Source: Candidatus Pacearchaeota archaeon CG10_big_fil_rev_8_21_14_0_10_34_76 (GTDB lineage Archaea; Nanobdellota; Nanobdellia; Pacearchaeales; GW2011-AR1). From it: a stretch of 62,285 nucleotides of DNA. Position 1 is the stretch's first letter; every line of letters begins with the position of its first letter. Positions 42,801 through 51,222 of this stretch are shown here, in pieces. Position numbers and translations under genes: made by a program. Under the pieces are notes generated by a model, which saw nothing but the letters and a program-made list of their open reading frames with translations, ran no database searches and was not told where the DNA came from. The DNA is taken from positions 1 through 62,285 of the forward strand of contig PFDB01000002.1 of assembly GCA_002763075.1 (NCBI GenBank), written 5' to 3'.

Positions 42801-43647
42801 ATTTGGAGCAACAGAAAGGAACGTGAACTTCTTTGTGAATGAGCCATCAGATTGTAGATGGGATTCACAGGATGTTGATTATGATGTTATGTTGAATGAA
42901 GTAAACTGCGAGCAGTCTGCTGGGTCTACTACACTATTGGGATACAGGTGTGAAGTCAACGTCCCAGTGAATTCTGACTTAGAAGAAAATAAGTATTATC
43001 TTAGATGTAAAGACCAACCCTATCTTGAAATAAGTAATCCTGATGGAAAGACAAGGAATAAGAATACCCAGAGTGTTGAATATATATTAAAGAAGAGTAA
43101 TGAGCTTAAGATAGTAAGTATCTCTCCAGGGAATGACGAGACCATTACAACTGGAAACGTTGAATATGTTGGAATTGAATTGAGTGTGCAAACAGAGGGA
43201 GGAGCAGAAGGAGCAAGAAGAGTGTGTGAATATGATTCTGCAAACAATGGGCTGTTTGACGAGTTCTTTGAAACTGGAGGAGATATTCATAAACAGAATA
43301 TGAATTTAATTTTCAGGGATTATGAGATACCCATTAAATGTGTGGATGATGCAGGCAATAAAGCTGAAGGCATATCGAAGTTTACAATTGATATTGATAA
43401 CATCGGACCCATAATAACTAGATTTTATAAGCAAGATAATGAATTGAAGGTTATAACTCACGAAAATTCAGTATGCGCATTTAGTAATTTAGGAAGGGAT
43501 TTTGAATTCGTAAATGGAACATTGATGAATGGAAATGAGATTGCACATAGTACTTCTTTTGAAAATTCATTTACGTATTATGTTAAATGCAAAGACGGAT
43601 TTGAGAATATTGGAGGGAGTGTAGTAATAAGGGAGGGATTCTTTTAA
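39805..43647 (+). CDS. giant Cys-rich surface protein, fused form (module A)
   Basis: A 1280-residue exported protein. Residues 1-28 are an N-terminal membrane helix. The N-terminal half (about 65-590) has over 50 cysteines in spaced motifs such as SCGNCNYLDG. A Gly/Ala-rich central region (about 630-790) has several hydrophobic segments. A conserved motif GGADCGKCGDNGLPCNEYKC (about 798-817) and Ig-like domains with CKDRAGNANE-type repeats follow. Its two halves match two separate genes at 45302 and 48279. It overlaps by 11 nt the previous gene and by 1 nt the next. Confidence 0.85.
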   Translation: MESRKKVIVGFEVFLLVSFSVAFAYLIYQENKSVLLPYVDEGKFIGKTRAVILDHLGKNLVSAQEAMNTCTVDINGRFCQEYIASECEEKCDVANEGRCLPSRAEETSLCKLGTCITGDGLSCNPNTPKLRCDDIGGTWDERGAGEIPQCQKGCCFIGSENNFVTSAQCNSLSSSSGIILDGENNRFDPGIRSELQCLLLANPSSEGACVLSSNIPEENDCQFTIKSSCNTLGGDFYEGKLCSNSEINTICEKQSTTGIVDGKDEIYWFDSCGNKENIYEGGSGVARQRSWNNGSILSKAESCILGDERNPLKNQASCGNCNYLDGTKAGLAQSGDTKNSDGGNYVCRDIRCSYTDQFGKRVTRENGEAWCSYESQIGTEGEGNEQRGLDVPGSSHYKNVCLNGEVRIEQCASGRQQICSESRDEEIGFSSAACRPNQWARCFALNQEGSDLSRCEDITDCTLRNIDLTKGGNDNFKFSLCVPKYPPGFDLKPDLDVFGQISGEVRSDAEIACGLASLKCTEVSVGGLGGTKRTNDLCHDKVFTETLNNLCMSLGDCGGGANIVGEYTDDGYSVNFEDIDLQQNYISALRKVARAVEGQRGEPLSADEIASFYNVNTGSADYKPEDAQLALIGTVGGLAGITLAYAVQAGWISGAGSVAGGAESIAAGAAEFAGPEAADAFLAEHAGPGLGAYAGAAAGALIGAATVSLLLKYTGVGAGLSKEIQYALIAGGAIAGAIAGWSLVGGTGAFAAGFSWVPVVGWVLGILVIGFIGLGWLLGWGKKKEKEVVFTCKPWVPPSGGADCGKCGDNGLPCNEYKCESLGTACEFLNEGTDAEICVAVEDKDAGPPIIKSDRDPLTEGFDYTQESNLGFNVIGNTSDGCLPAYTPVKFGIEITEAGQCKYDIVQGKDFETMSYDFGGNLFRMNHVMSVFMPALSALQEEGINQDVRADFNLFVRCKDRAGNANEVDYNVRFCVSPEDDLTPPIISRFSPANGGFTAFGATERNVNFFVNEPSDCRWDSQDVDYDVMLNEVNCEQSAGSTTLLGYRCEVNVPVNSDLEENKYYLRCKDQPYLEISNPDGKTRNKNTQSVEYILKKSNELKIVSISPGNDETITTGNVEYVGIELSVQTEGGAEGARRVCEYDSANNGLFDEFFETGGDIHKQNMNLIFRDYEIPIKCVDDAGNKAEGISKFTIDIDNIGPIITRFYKQDNELKVITHENSVCAFSNLGRDFEFVNGTLMNGNEIAHSTSFENSFTYYVKCKDGFENIGGSVVIREGFF

Positions 43648-44447
43648 TGCGGAAAGATTATAAACAAATTAATGCTTTTTTAAGAATGGAAAAGAAAGGG
43701 CAGATAGCAATATTTGTTGTTATCGCTTTGGTGATTGTGGCAGTGATAATAGCTGTTTTTCTTTTTCCAAATATAAATGTTGGGACAAGTGCAGAAGTAA
43801 ATCCTAATTCTTTTTTGAGAGAGTGTATTGATTCTGAGATGGACGGTGTACTTGAGGCAGTGAGTGCTCAGGGGGGAAGTATAATTCCAGATAATTACAT
43901 AATGTATCAAGATGATAAAATTCAATATCTTTGTTATACTTCAGAATATTATAAGACCTGTGTTGTGCAGCAGCCACTTTTGGTAAGGCATGTACAGAAT
44001 GAAATTAAAAAAGTAATTGAGCCAAGTGCGCAGCAATGTCTAAGAGAGCTTATTGATGAATATGAAAGCAAGGGATATGATGTCCAGGGCTCTGCGGGGG
44101 AATTGAATGTGACAATTATCCCTGGAAAGATTAATGTAGAGTTCAATGCTCCATTGAGTGTCACCAAAGAAGGAACTCAGTCATTTAGAAAATTTGGAGT
44201 TTCTATGGAAAGCGAAATATATGATCTGTTAATGACTGCTACAAGCATAGTGCAGTTTGAATCGAGTCTGGGAGATTCAGAGCCATTGATGTATATTCAG
44301 TATTATCCTGATCTTAAGATTGAGAAGATAAGCAGGGATGATGGGACAACAATCTACAGGTTGAGTAATGTTGTTTCTGGAGATAGATTTACATTTGCTT
44401 CAAGGAGCCTTGTATTCCCTGCAGGATACGGACTTGAAAATCAGTAG
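43647..44447 (+). CDS. pilin-like anchored protein, paralog of the 39024 protein
   Basis: A 266-residue protein with the hydrophobic segment KKGQIAIFVVIALVIVAVI after a 15-residue N-terminal extension. The four cysteines and the surrounding pattern (IVP-xNYxMYxD, QYLCY, QQCL) match the 39024 protein. Its ATG overlaps the stop of the giant protein (TAATG) and has GGGAGG (43631-43636) upstream. Two such paralogs flanking the giant protein suggest they form one assembly. Confidence 0.82.
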   Translation: MRKDYKQINAFLRMEKKGQIAIFVVIALVIVAVIIAVFLFPNINVGTSAEVNPNSFLRECIDSEMDGVLEAVSAQGGSIIPDNYIMYQDDKIQYLCYTSEYYKTCVVQQPLLVRHVQNEIKKVIEPSAQQCLRELIDEYESKGYDVQGSAGELNVTIIPGKINVEFNAPLSVTKEGTQSFRKFGVSMESEIYDLLMTATSIVQFESSLGDSEPLMYIQYYPDLKIEKISRDDGTTIYRLSNVVSGDRFTFASRSLVFPAGYGLENQ

Positions 44448-44823
44448 AGAAGATACGGACAGTGTTGTATACATTATTAGGGATGGAGCTGTTGATTTAG
44501 TAAATAAGTTTTTTAGATTGGAAAAAGCAGTTGTGGAATTGGAAAAGTTTTCTTTGCTTACTCTTATTGGGAAAGAGAGATTTGATTGCGAGGTTGCAGG
44601 ACTAGAAAGCGATTTAGAAAGTTTTATGGAACTAATAAAATGCTGCCCAAAAAAATATAGAAGAAAAATTCCAATTGATTCTGCTGTAGGATTAGGAAAT
44701 ACATTATATAGAAAATATGATTGCTTGAAATCAAGATATCTAGCATTATCAGAAGAGTATGTTGAACTTGGTGAATTGTGTGAGGGGTCAACTTTTGCTG
44801 AGCTTGATGAAGATGATGACTAG
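44368..44823 (+). CDS. protein of unknown function, uncertain start
   Basis: A frame of up to 151 residues. It begins 80 nt inside the preceding gene; a TTG at 44434 would cut the overlap to 14 nt and give about 129 residues with AGGA 7 nt upstream. The protein is acidic and mostly helical, without export or membrane signal, with several cysteines and a very acidic end (AELDEDDD). It has no recognised relative. It is likely in the module A operon. Confidence 0.55.
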   Translation: MLFLEIDLHLLQGALYSLQDTDLKISREDTDSVVYIIRDGAVDLVNKFFRLEKAVVELEKFSLLTLIGKERFDCEVAGLESDLESFMELIKCCPKKYRRKIPIDSAVGLGNTLYRKYDCLKSRYLALSEEYVELGELCEGSTFAELDEDDD

Positions 44824-44879
44824 AAGCAATGTGATAGAATAGCTAAAGATATAAAAATATCAAAAATCTGTAAGATACA

Positions 44880-45260
44880 ATGACAAGTTTACAATCAAGA
44901 GATGCTCCTTATTGTACTACTCTTTCTATTGCATCTGCTATTTCTAGATTGGAAGCAGATTTAACAAGAATACGTGAGAAATCTTCTGCTGAGGATGTGC
45001 CCTGGAAATTACTTGATACTGAGTCTAGAGTTGGAGAGGTTTATTCAATGATAGAGGACATGGAGGGAAACAACACTAGAGATGATGGATGGAATAGTCT
45101 GGCAAAAATCTTTAGAGAGTCTCTTGGATATGTTGAAGAAAAATTGCTCGGGCAACCAAGAGCTGGAAGTAGTACTATGGCAATTTGTAGGGCAATGCTA
45201 GGAAATGCAATGTATACTACTCCAGGAGTTATTAGAACAGGACATGGAATGGAATTTTAA
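44880..45260 (+). CDS. helical protein of unknown function
   Basis: A 126-residue soluble protein, mostly helical, with a Gly/Thr-rich end. No homology recognised. ATG 44880 lies 27 nt after AGATATAAAAATA (44847-44859), so it has its own leaderless promoter between the two surface-protein modules. Confidence 0.65.
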   Translation: MTSLQSRDAPYCTTLSIASAISRLEADLTRIREKSSAEDVPWKLLDTESRVGEVYSMIEDMEGNNTRDDGWNSLAKIFRESLGYVEEKLLGQPRAGSSTMAICRAMLGNAMYTTPGVIRTGHGMEF

Positions 45261-45301
45261 TTGAGCATAAGATATAAAAATAATAGAAACGCAGGATTGA
45301 T

Positions 45302-46816
45302 ATGAAAAAGGGTGTGATTTTGATTTTATTATTGGTGGGAGTTTTTTTTATTACAAATATTGATTATTCAAGCGCACAGCAAAATACTGTCTGTTGTGAA
45401 CAAACAACTTCTGGCGCATACTGCCAGGATGTACCTGCAACAGAATGTGCTGAAGGATCGAGGCAACTTTCAACTTCTTGTGAATCTACTAGTTTTTGCA
45501 AGGCGGGGACATGCTATGATTCATCTGAAGGGACATGCTTAGATAATACTCCTCAGATAGTATGTAATACGAATGGAGGGACTTGGAGCGAGGAGAGTCC
45601 TGCACAATGTAATCTTGGATGCTGTGTTCTTGGAGACCAGGCCTCTTTTGTTACATTGGTAAGATGTAAAAGACTTTCTTCATTTTTAGGTTTGAAAACA
45701 AATTATGACATGGGAATAACAAATGAATTAAGTTGCGTACAGAGTGTTCAGGGGAAAGAAAAAGGAGCATGTGTTTTTGAGTCTGAGTTCGAAAAGACAT
45801 GTAAGTTTCTTACAAGAGATGAATGTGAAAATTCTCAGGAAAGTGTTAATGGAACGTTGATAACAGATGGAGATTTTTATGCGGGAAAATTATGTTCTGC
45901 TGAAGAGCTTGGGACTAATTGTGGTCCATCTGAACAAACAACTTGTCTTGCTGGAAAAGATGAAGTATATTTTGTGGATACATGCGGTAATCCTGCTAAT
46001 ATCTATGATGCTTCTAAAATAAAAGACAAAGAATATTGGGCAAATACCAAAACAAAGAGCGAAAGTTGTAATCCTGATTCTGGAAATCCTGGAAGCGCAA
46101 GCTGTGGAAATTGTAACTATTTGCAAGGAAGTTTCTGCAGAGCGGAAAGCAAGACAGATAGTAAATCAAGTTATGGAGATTTTGTATGTGCTGATTTGAA
46201 TTGCAAGGATTCTACTGGGAACGAAAGGTTACATGGAGAAAGTTGGTGTGTTAATGATGATAAAACTCCAAACGATGGAGCTAATGATGTTGGAAGCAGG
46301 TTCTTTAGAGAAATTTGCATAAATGGAGAAGTTGTTACAGAAGCTTGTTCTGATTTTAGGAATCAGGAATGTATCGAAGACAAAATAGAAACTTCTAACG
46401 GAGACTTTTCCCAGGCAGCTTGTAGGGTTAATAGATGGCAGGATTGTTTGATACAAAATGATAAAAATGATTGTGAGAATTCTGACAGAAGAGATTGTAT
46501 TTGGAAGGAAGGATTGTCTCTTGGAAACGCAACAAATGAAGGAAGCTGTGTGCCTGCAAATCCTCCTGGATTGAATTTCTGGGAAGGCCAAGAGTCTTCA
46601 GTTATTTGTGCTCAAGGTAATTCACAGTGCATTGTAAAGTTTGAGAAAAGACTCCTTGGTGGTGGAGAGAAATGTGTTGAGAATTGTGAATGTCTTACAG
46701 AAGAATGGGAAAAACAAAGATCAGATTTATGTTCTGCTATTGCAGATTGTGGGCCTAAAGTGAATTGGATTGGGAATGAAGGCAATAAGAAGGGTTTTGA
46801 GATAATAAAAAGTTAG
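45302..46816 (+). CDS. Cys-rich surface protein, N-terminal half (module B)
   Basis: A 504-residue exported protein with a signal peptide (1-25). It corresponds to the N-terminal half of the 1280-residue protein at 39805: shared elements include TCYDSSEGTCLDNTP, GCCVLGDQASFVT, SCGNCNYLQG and the RVNRWQDC stretch, with matching Cys spacing. It ends where the giant protein enters its Gly/Ala hydrophobic region and has no C-terminal anchor, so it would be released or bound to a partner. Box GATATAAAAA is 27 nt upstream. Confidence 0.83.
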   Translation: MKKGVILILLLVGVFFITNIDYSSAQQNTVCCEQTTSGAYCQDVPATECAEGSRQLSTSCESTSFCKAGTCYDSSEGTCLDNTPQIVCNTNGGTWSEESPAQCNLGCCVLGDQASFVTLVRCKRLSSFLGLKTNYDMGITNELSCVQSVQGKEKGACVFESEFEKTCKFLTRDECENSQESVNGTLITDGDFYAGKLCSAEELGTNCGPSEQTTCLAGKDEVYFVDTCGNPANIYDASKIKDKEYWANTKTKSESCNPDSGNPGSASCGNCNYLQGSFCRAESKTDSKSSYGDFVCADLNCKDSTGNERLHGESWCVNDDKTPNDGANDVGSRFFREICINGEVVTEACSDFRNQECIEDKIETSNGDFSQAACRVNRWQDCLIQNDKNDCENSDRRDCIWKEGLSLGNATNEGSCVPANPPGLNFWEGQESSVICAQGNSQCIVKFEKRLLGGGEKCVENCECLTEEWEKQRSDLCSAIADCGPKVNWIGNEGNKKGFEIIKS

Positions 46817-46875
46817 TTCTTATGTAACTTAAAAGTAATGAAAAAGTTTATAAAGTCTGAATCTATATAAAATAC

Positions 46876-47637
46876 ATGTCTCAGCATCATGAGAGAGGTG
46901 ATGCAAAGAGAAGAGTCAGGAATGGCTTGATTAGTTCTGTTTTATTAGGTGTTACTTTAGGTGGTCAAAGTGGATGTATTTCTCCGGAAGAGAGGCTTAC
47001 ACAGGGAAGGATTAGTCAGCAAGAATATCAAAACATTAAAAGTAATCAAAATGCTTTATTTTTAGGATTGCTTGGGGGTTGGGCTGTTCAAGAAGGAAAG
47101 CCTCAGGCGGCATACGTGGCAAATGCTCTTGCTCAGAATAATAATGCTCAAGCTGGAAGAAGTGAATTGAAACAAGAAGTTAATACATATTCTGCTCCTC
47201 AGACTACTGATTGGGCAAAACTTCCTGTTGTGAATGTTGAGCCAGTCCATAAAAATGGAAATGGAGCACATCATTTTTATAGTGAAAATTTTGGAGAAGT
47301 TGTCAGAGGTACTTTCAATTATGTATTTGATTTTAATAATGATGGATGTTATGATTATCCTGAAGAATATCAAGGAGAAAAGGATTATTTTAAGAGTAAA
47401 GAAAAAATTGATGTCCGGATCAATTGCTCAAAGCAATTATCTAATCTCTCTTATAGGTTAATAAATGGAAATGGAGAGATTGTTGATGAAATTTCGACAG
47501 ATGAGAAGAGTAATGGGGTAAGCAGAGTGTATAATTTTGGAGATGATGCGAAAATGCTAGAGCCTGGAGATTATAGGGCATTGTGGTATTCTGATGGAAA
47601 ACTTGTTTCACAATGGGAGTTTGTACTAAAAGAATGA
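46876..47637 (+). CDS. lipoprotein-like protein of unknown function
   Basis: A 253-residue protein whose N-terminus has a basic start, a hydrophobic stretch and a Cys in LGGQSGC (about residue 33), close to a lipobox. The outside region has an EF-hand-like acidic loop DFNNDGCYDYPE near 153-164. A TATA-like box AAGTTTATAAAG is 26 nt upstream. Its stop overlaps the start of the next lipoprotein-like gene (ATGA). Function unknown. Confidence 0.65.
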   Translation: MSQHHERGDAKRRVRNGLISSVLLGVTLGGQSGCISPEERLTQGRISQQEYQNIKSNQNALFLGLLGGWAVQEGKPQAAYVANALAQNNNAQAGRSELKQEVNTYSAPQTTDWAKLPVVNVEPVHKNGNGAHHFYSENFGEVVRGTFNYVFDFNNDGCYDYPEEYQGEKDYFKSKEKIDVRINCSKQLSNLSYRLINGNGEIVDEISTDEKSNGVSRVYNFGDDAKMLEPGDYRALWYSDGKLVSQWEFVLKE

Positions 47638-48221
47638 AATCAAATAATAAATCGGGAAGATTGAGAAATAATTTGGTTTTGGGTGCTACAGGATTGAGTC
47701 TTGCAATCGGAGGGTGCACTAGTTTTGTAGAGGTTAGTCCTGTAAGAGAGTATAGACCGAGCTATTCGGCGGAGAGTCTTGTACAGGGTAGAGTTGATGA
47801 AAATTATGTTAAACAAGTAGTTGATCTTAATAGCTCAAATTTTGATGATTTCGTAGAAGATGGAAATAAAGTAGTTGCTTTCTGGAATGGATATGAATCT
47901 GGTAATTATGGTTTTGGTGCAGGTACAAGATGGATAGAACATTTGAATTCATTAGAAGTGGTTGCTGAAATGGTGCCTTACGCAAATTTCGGGAGAATTA
48001 ATGTATCAGAGAATAAGAATCTAGGAAAGAAATACTATGTGACATTGGACGCACATAATTGGAAAAATGGAAGCATGATAGAAATGATTTACTTTAGAGA
48101 TGGAAAACCCCTAATACGTGAAGATATAGGCTTTGAAAGAGGGTTGTTTAGAGTGCGGTCCATATGTGAAGATCTTTATCTTCAAGGCAAGGTGCCTGTT
48201 GAGAAGACAAACTCTGAGTGA
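47634..48221 (+). CDS. lipoprotein-like protein with thioredoxin fold, no CxxC
   Basis: A 195-residue protein whose N-terminal hydrophobic stretch ends in AIGGC, a plausible lipobox with Cys near 28. The body (about 62-190) resembles a thioredoxin fold: VVDLNSSNFDDFV, NKVVAFWNGY, NFGRINVSE and YFRDGKP. The region that normally holds CxxC has WNGYESG, so no dithiol is present. ATG 47634 is chosen since it overlaps the previous stop; an upstream frame of seven codons is ignored. Probably a binding rather than redox protein. Confidence 0.68.
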   Translation: MKSNNKSGRLRNNLVLGATGLSLAIGGCTSFVEVSPVREYRPSYSAESLVQGRVDENYVKQVVDLNSSNFDDFVEDGNKVVAFWNGYESGNYGFGAGTRWIEHLNSLEVVAEMVPYANFGRINVSENKNLGKKYYVTLDAHNWKNGSMIEMIYFRDGKPLIREDIGFERGLFRVRSICEDLYLQGKVPVEKTNSE

Positions 48222-48278
48222 GGTTAAAATCTCGTTGACTGACTAATCTTTATAAATATAGAAGTTCCTTATATAAAT

Positions 48279-50687
48279 ATGAAAAAGAGAGGCTTGGGTA
48301 TTTTATCAGGTGTGCAGATATTCTTGTTAATTGTTTCAATGATTTCTTTTAGCTGGATTCTTGGACAACCCAGTTTTGTTAGTGCACAATCTGCAACACA
48401 AAGCCCAACTAGGACTGGAGGAACAAATTCTGTAGGTTACTCGAAAATTCATACTTATTCTGTTGATGGAGAAACTCAAACCCTTACTCAAAAAGTAATC
48501 GGAGGAGAACTAAAATATTATGGTAATGATGGAGAAATAATTGGGGATGGAGTTGTTAAGGGTATAGCTACCAAAAACAACCTTGACCTTTCTGGAGGAT
48601 ATAATTATGTTGTGCAAAGCTCATTAACTAAATCTAATTTACAATTGAGCAGTTTGAAGGTTGGGCAAGATTTAGGAAATGGATTAACTATTAAAGAAAT
48701 TGGAAACATTGATGGAAAATATGCTGGGACTGTCTCTGTTCCTGGAGGTCAAGAGATTCCAATTGAGGGTTCTGGCAGTACTCGTTTGGGTTCTGCTACT
48801 GCAAAATCTCTTGGATTAACAAAAGAAAGAGGAATTCCTGCATTAGGAATTACAACTACAAACTTTCTTGGAGGACATCTTCTTGAAGGATTAACTTGGA
48901 GTTTGTTTGTCGTTGGTGCTATACAATTAATTGCTCCACTTTTAGGAGCTGATTCCGATATGACTAATGCATTAAGCGTTGCTGCCACTGCAGGAATCAT
49001 GTCTGGAAAACTAGCTTATGGACTTTTTGGTGCTGGAACTAGTACGGCAGATGCTGGACTTCTAGGAAGCTGGCTATCTCCGACCTATGCGACAGGGATT
49101 GGGATAGCAGTCGCTGTTGTTGTATTTGTGGCTTTGTATAAGAAAGACAGCAAGAAAGTGATTGAATTCCAATGCAATCCTTATGAGCCTCCGCTTGGAG
49201 GAGCTGATTGTAATAAGTGTGGAAGTGATGGTCTGCCGTGTTCTGAATATAGGTGTAGAAGCCTTGGACAGGCGTGTGAGCTTTTGAATTCTGGAAGTAA
49301 GGAAGAAAAATGTGTTTGGGTGAGTAAGGATGATGTAAGAGCTCCAACAATGACTCCTTCTACTTCGGCATTAACTGAAAGACATAAGTATACAAATCAT
49401 GAGACAAGGCCTCCAAGTCTTGGAACAAAAATAGTTAGAGATGATAGCACTAATGGATGTATTAAGCCATTTACACCCCTAACATTTGGAGTGGTTACAA
49501 ATGAGCCTGCACAATGCAAAATAGATATTGGAAACATGAAGAAATTTGATGAGATGAAGTTCTTCCTTGGGGAGACAAATCTTTTCTTGGAGAACCATAC
49601 TCAAGAGATGAGATTGCCATCTCCTGATGCAATAGCAGAATTTGGTGGGGAAGAGCTTATCATTGGTGCTGATGGGATATATGACTTTTATGTGAAATGT
49701 CAGGATAAGAATGGGAATGTAAATGAAGAAGATTTTGTTTTCAGTTTCTGTGTTGATCCAACACCAGATACAACGCCCCCGATAATTGAAGATACTTCCA
49801 TAAGAGATGGAAGTCCTGTTGCATTTAACTCTGAGAAGATTGATTTAAGTTTGTTCGTGAATGAACCTGCCGAATGTAAGTGGAGTGTGCAAGACAAAGC
49901 ATTTTTAGATATGGAAAATAATATGAGCTGTTCAACTGAGGTATATCAACAGAATGCAAACCAATTGTATAGTTGCTCTACTCAACTTACAGGAATAAAG
50001 GATAGAGAAGAGAACAGCTTTTATTTCAGATGTAAGGACCAGCCAAATAAGCCAGATAATGAAAGAAATGTAAACACTCAAAGCAAAAAATTCACATTGT
50101 TGGGAAGCCAAGAATTGAATATAATCAGATTCTCTCCAGAGGCTAACAAGACATTATTTGATAGCACTGAAAGTGTACGACTCACGTTGGAAGTTGAGAC
50201 AAGCAATGGAGCTAACGAAGGGCAGTCTATATGTTATATAAGCCCTAGTGGAAATCCTGATAGTTATATAGCCATGTCTGATACGAATAGTTTCAAGCAT
50301 TCACAATTATTAGTATTGCCTGCTGGGACATATAACTACTACTTTAGGTGTATTGATGCGGGGGGAAATAGTGACGAAGCCATTACTAATTTCCAAATTG
50401 AAACCGACAATAAAGCCCCATTCATCACTAGGTTGTATAAAGAAGGTGTTGACGCTCTTAAAATAATCACTAATGAGAAGGCTGAATGCTCTTACTCAAT
50501 AAACACCTGTAACTTTGAAGTTGCTGATGGAATTGATATGAGAACGCTGGATGTGGAGAAGAAAGTTATTCATTTTGCAGAATGGAAGACAGGCCAAACA
50601 TATCATATAAAGTGTGCTGATGAGTTTGGGAACCAACCTGCACCAGATGCCTGTACAATACAAATTAGTGCTTCGACATTCGAGTAA
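48279..50687 (+). CDS. Cys-rich surface protein, C-terminal half (module B)
   Basis: An 802-residue exported protein with its own signal peptide (1-37). From about residue 190 it matches the second half of the 39805 protein: hydrophobic Gly/Ala-rich segments, the motif GGADCNKCGSDGLPCSEYRC (about 307-326), and Ig-like domains with NEPAECKWSVQD and YFRCKDQPN. The first 160 residues are a new beta-rich domain. Box TCTTTATAAATAT is 26 nt upstream, so it is expressed separately from the N-terminal half. Confidence 0.83.
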   Translation: MKKRGLGILSGVQIFLLIVSMISFSWILGQPSFVSAQSATQSPTRTGGTNSVGYSKIHTYSVDGETQTLTQKVIGGELKYYGNDGEIIGDGVVKGIATKNNLDLSGGYNYVVQSSLTKSNLQLSSLKVGQDLGNGLTIKEIGNIDGKYAGTVSVPGGQEIPIEGSGSTRLGSATAKSLGLTKERGIPALGITTTNFLGGHLLEGLTWSLFVVGAIQLIAPLLGADSDMTNALSVAATAGIMSGKLAYGLFGAGTSTADAGLLGSWLSPTYATGIGIAVAVVVFVALYKKDSKKVIEFQCNPYEPPLGGADCNKCGSDGLPCSEYRCRSLGQACELLNSGSKEEKCVWVSKDDVRAPTMTPSTSALTERHKYTNHETRPPSLGTKIVRDDSTNGCIKPFTPLTFGVVTNEPAQCKIDIGNMKKFDEMKFFLGETNLFLENHTQEMRLPSPDAIAEFGGEELIIGADGIYDFYVKCQDKNGNVNEEDFVFSFCVDPTPDTTPPIIEDTSIRDGSPVAFNSEKIDLSLFVNEPAECKWSVQDKAFLDMENNMSCSTEVYQQNANQLYSCSTQLTGIKDREENSFYFRCKDQPNKPDNERNVNTQSKKFTLLGSQELNIIRFSPEANKTLFDSTESVRLTLEVETSNGANEGQSICYISPSGNPDSYIAMSDTNSFKHSQLLVLPAGTYNYYFRCIDAGGNSDEAITNFQIETDNKAPFITRLYKEGVDALKIITNEKAECSYSINTCNFEVADGIDMRTLDVEKKVIHFAEWKTGQTYHIKCADEFGNQPAPDACTIQISASTFE

Positions 50688-50723
50688 CGAAAGCTTTAAT
50701 TATTAAATTTCTTAAGTGATAGT

Positions 50724-51194
50724 ATGCAGAAAAGAGGTTTGCAGCTTGCGTTTGGATTTATATTCTCAATTATATTAATTGCGGCAATTTTATTTGTGTC
50801 TTTCTATGCAATATCAAAATTTAGTGGGGTGAAAAAATGCACTGAAGGTGCATTGTTTTATGAGAATTTTCAAGAGAGAATTGATTCTGCCTGGAGATCT
50901 GAAATAGTAAAAGATGTTTTCAGTGAGAGAGTTTCTTCTGGAATTAAGGAAGTTTGTATTGGAGAGTTGAGCAACCTGGAAGAAAAATATAGAATCCTAG
51001 AAGATTATTCATTTTCAGGAGGGAATGTTTTTATGTGGCCTCCTGAAAAAGCTTGTGAAGACTTTGCTAGCCATAAGATTGAGCATATTGGATTTGAGAA
51101 TAGTGGAATAAAATGCTTTACAGTTGTCAATGGAAGAGTGGAAATACCTATAGAGAAAGGAAGCACTGATGCCTTGGTGATGATAAGAAGATGA
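50724..51194 (+). CDS. pilin-like single-span protein
   Basis: A 156-residue protein, short basic N-terminus followed by a hydrophobic helix (LAFGFIFSIILIAAILFVS, about 8-26). The outside part has four cysteines (near 39, 76, 108 and 131). The start is 26 nt from GCTTTAATTAT. It begins a run of four pilin-like genes ending at 53163. Confidence 0.74.
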   Translation: MQKRGLQLAFGFIFSIILIAAILFVSFYAISKFSGVKKCTEGALFYENFQERIDSAWRSEIVKDVFSERVSSGIKEVCIGELSNLEEKYRILEDYSFSGGNVFMWPPEKACEDFASHKIEHIGFENSGIKCFTVVNGRVEIPIEKGSTDALVMIRR

Positions 51195-51222
51195 TTGGAA
51201 TTAAATGTGGAGGGATTTGTTG

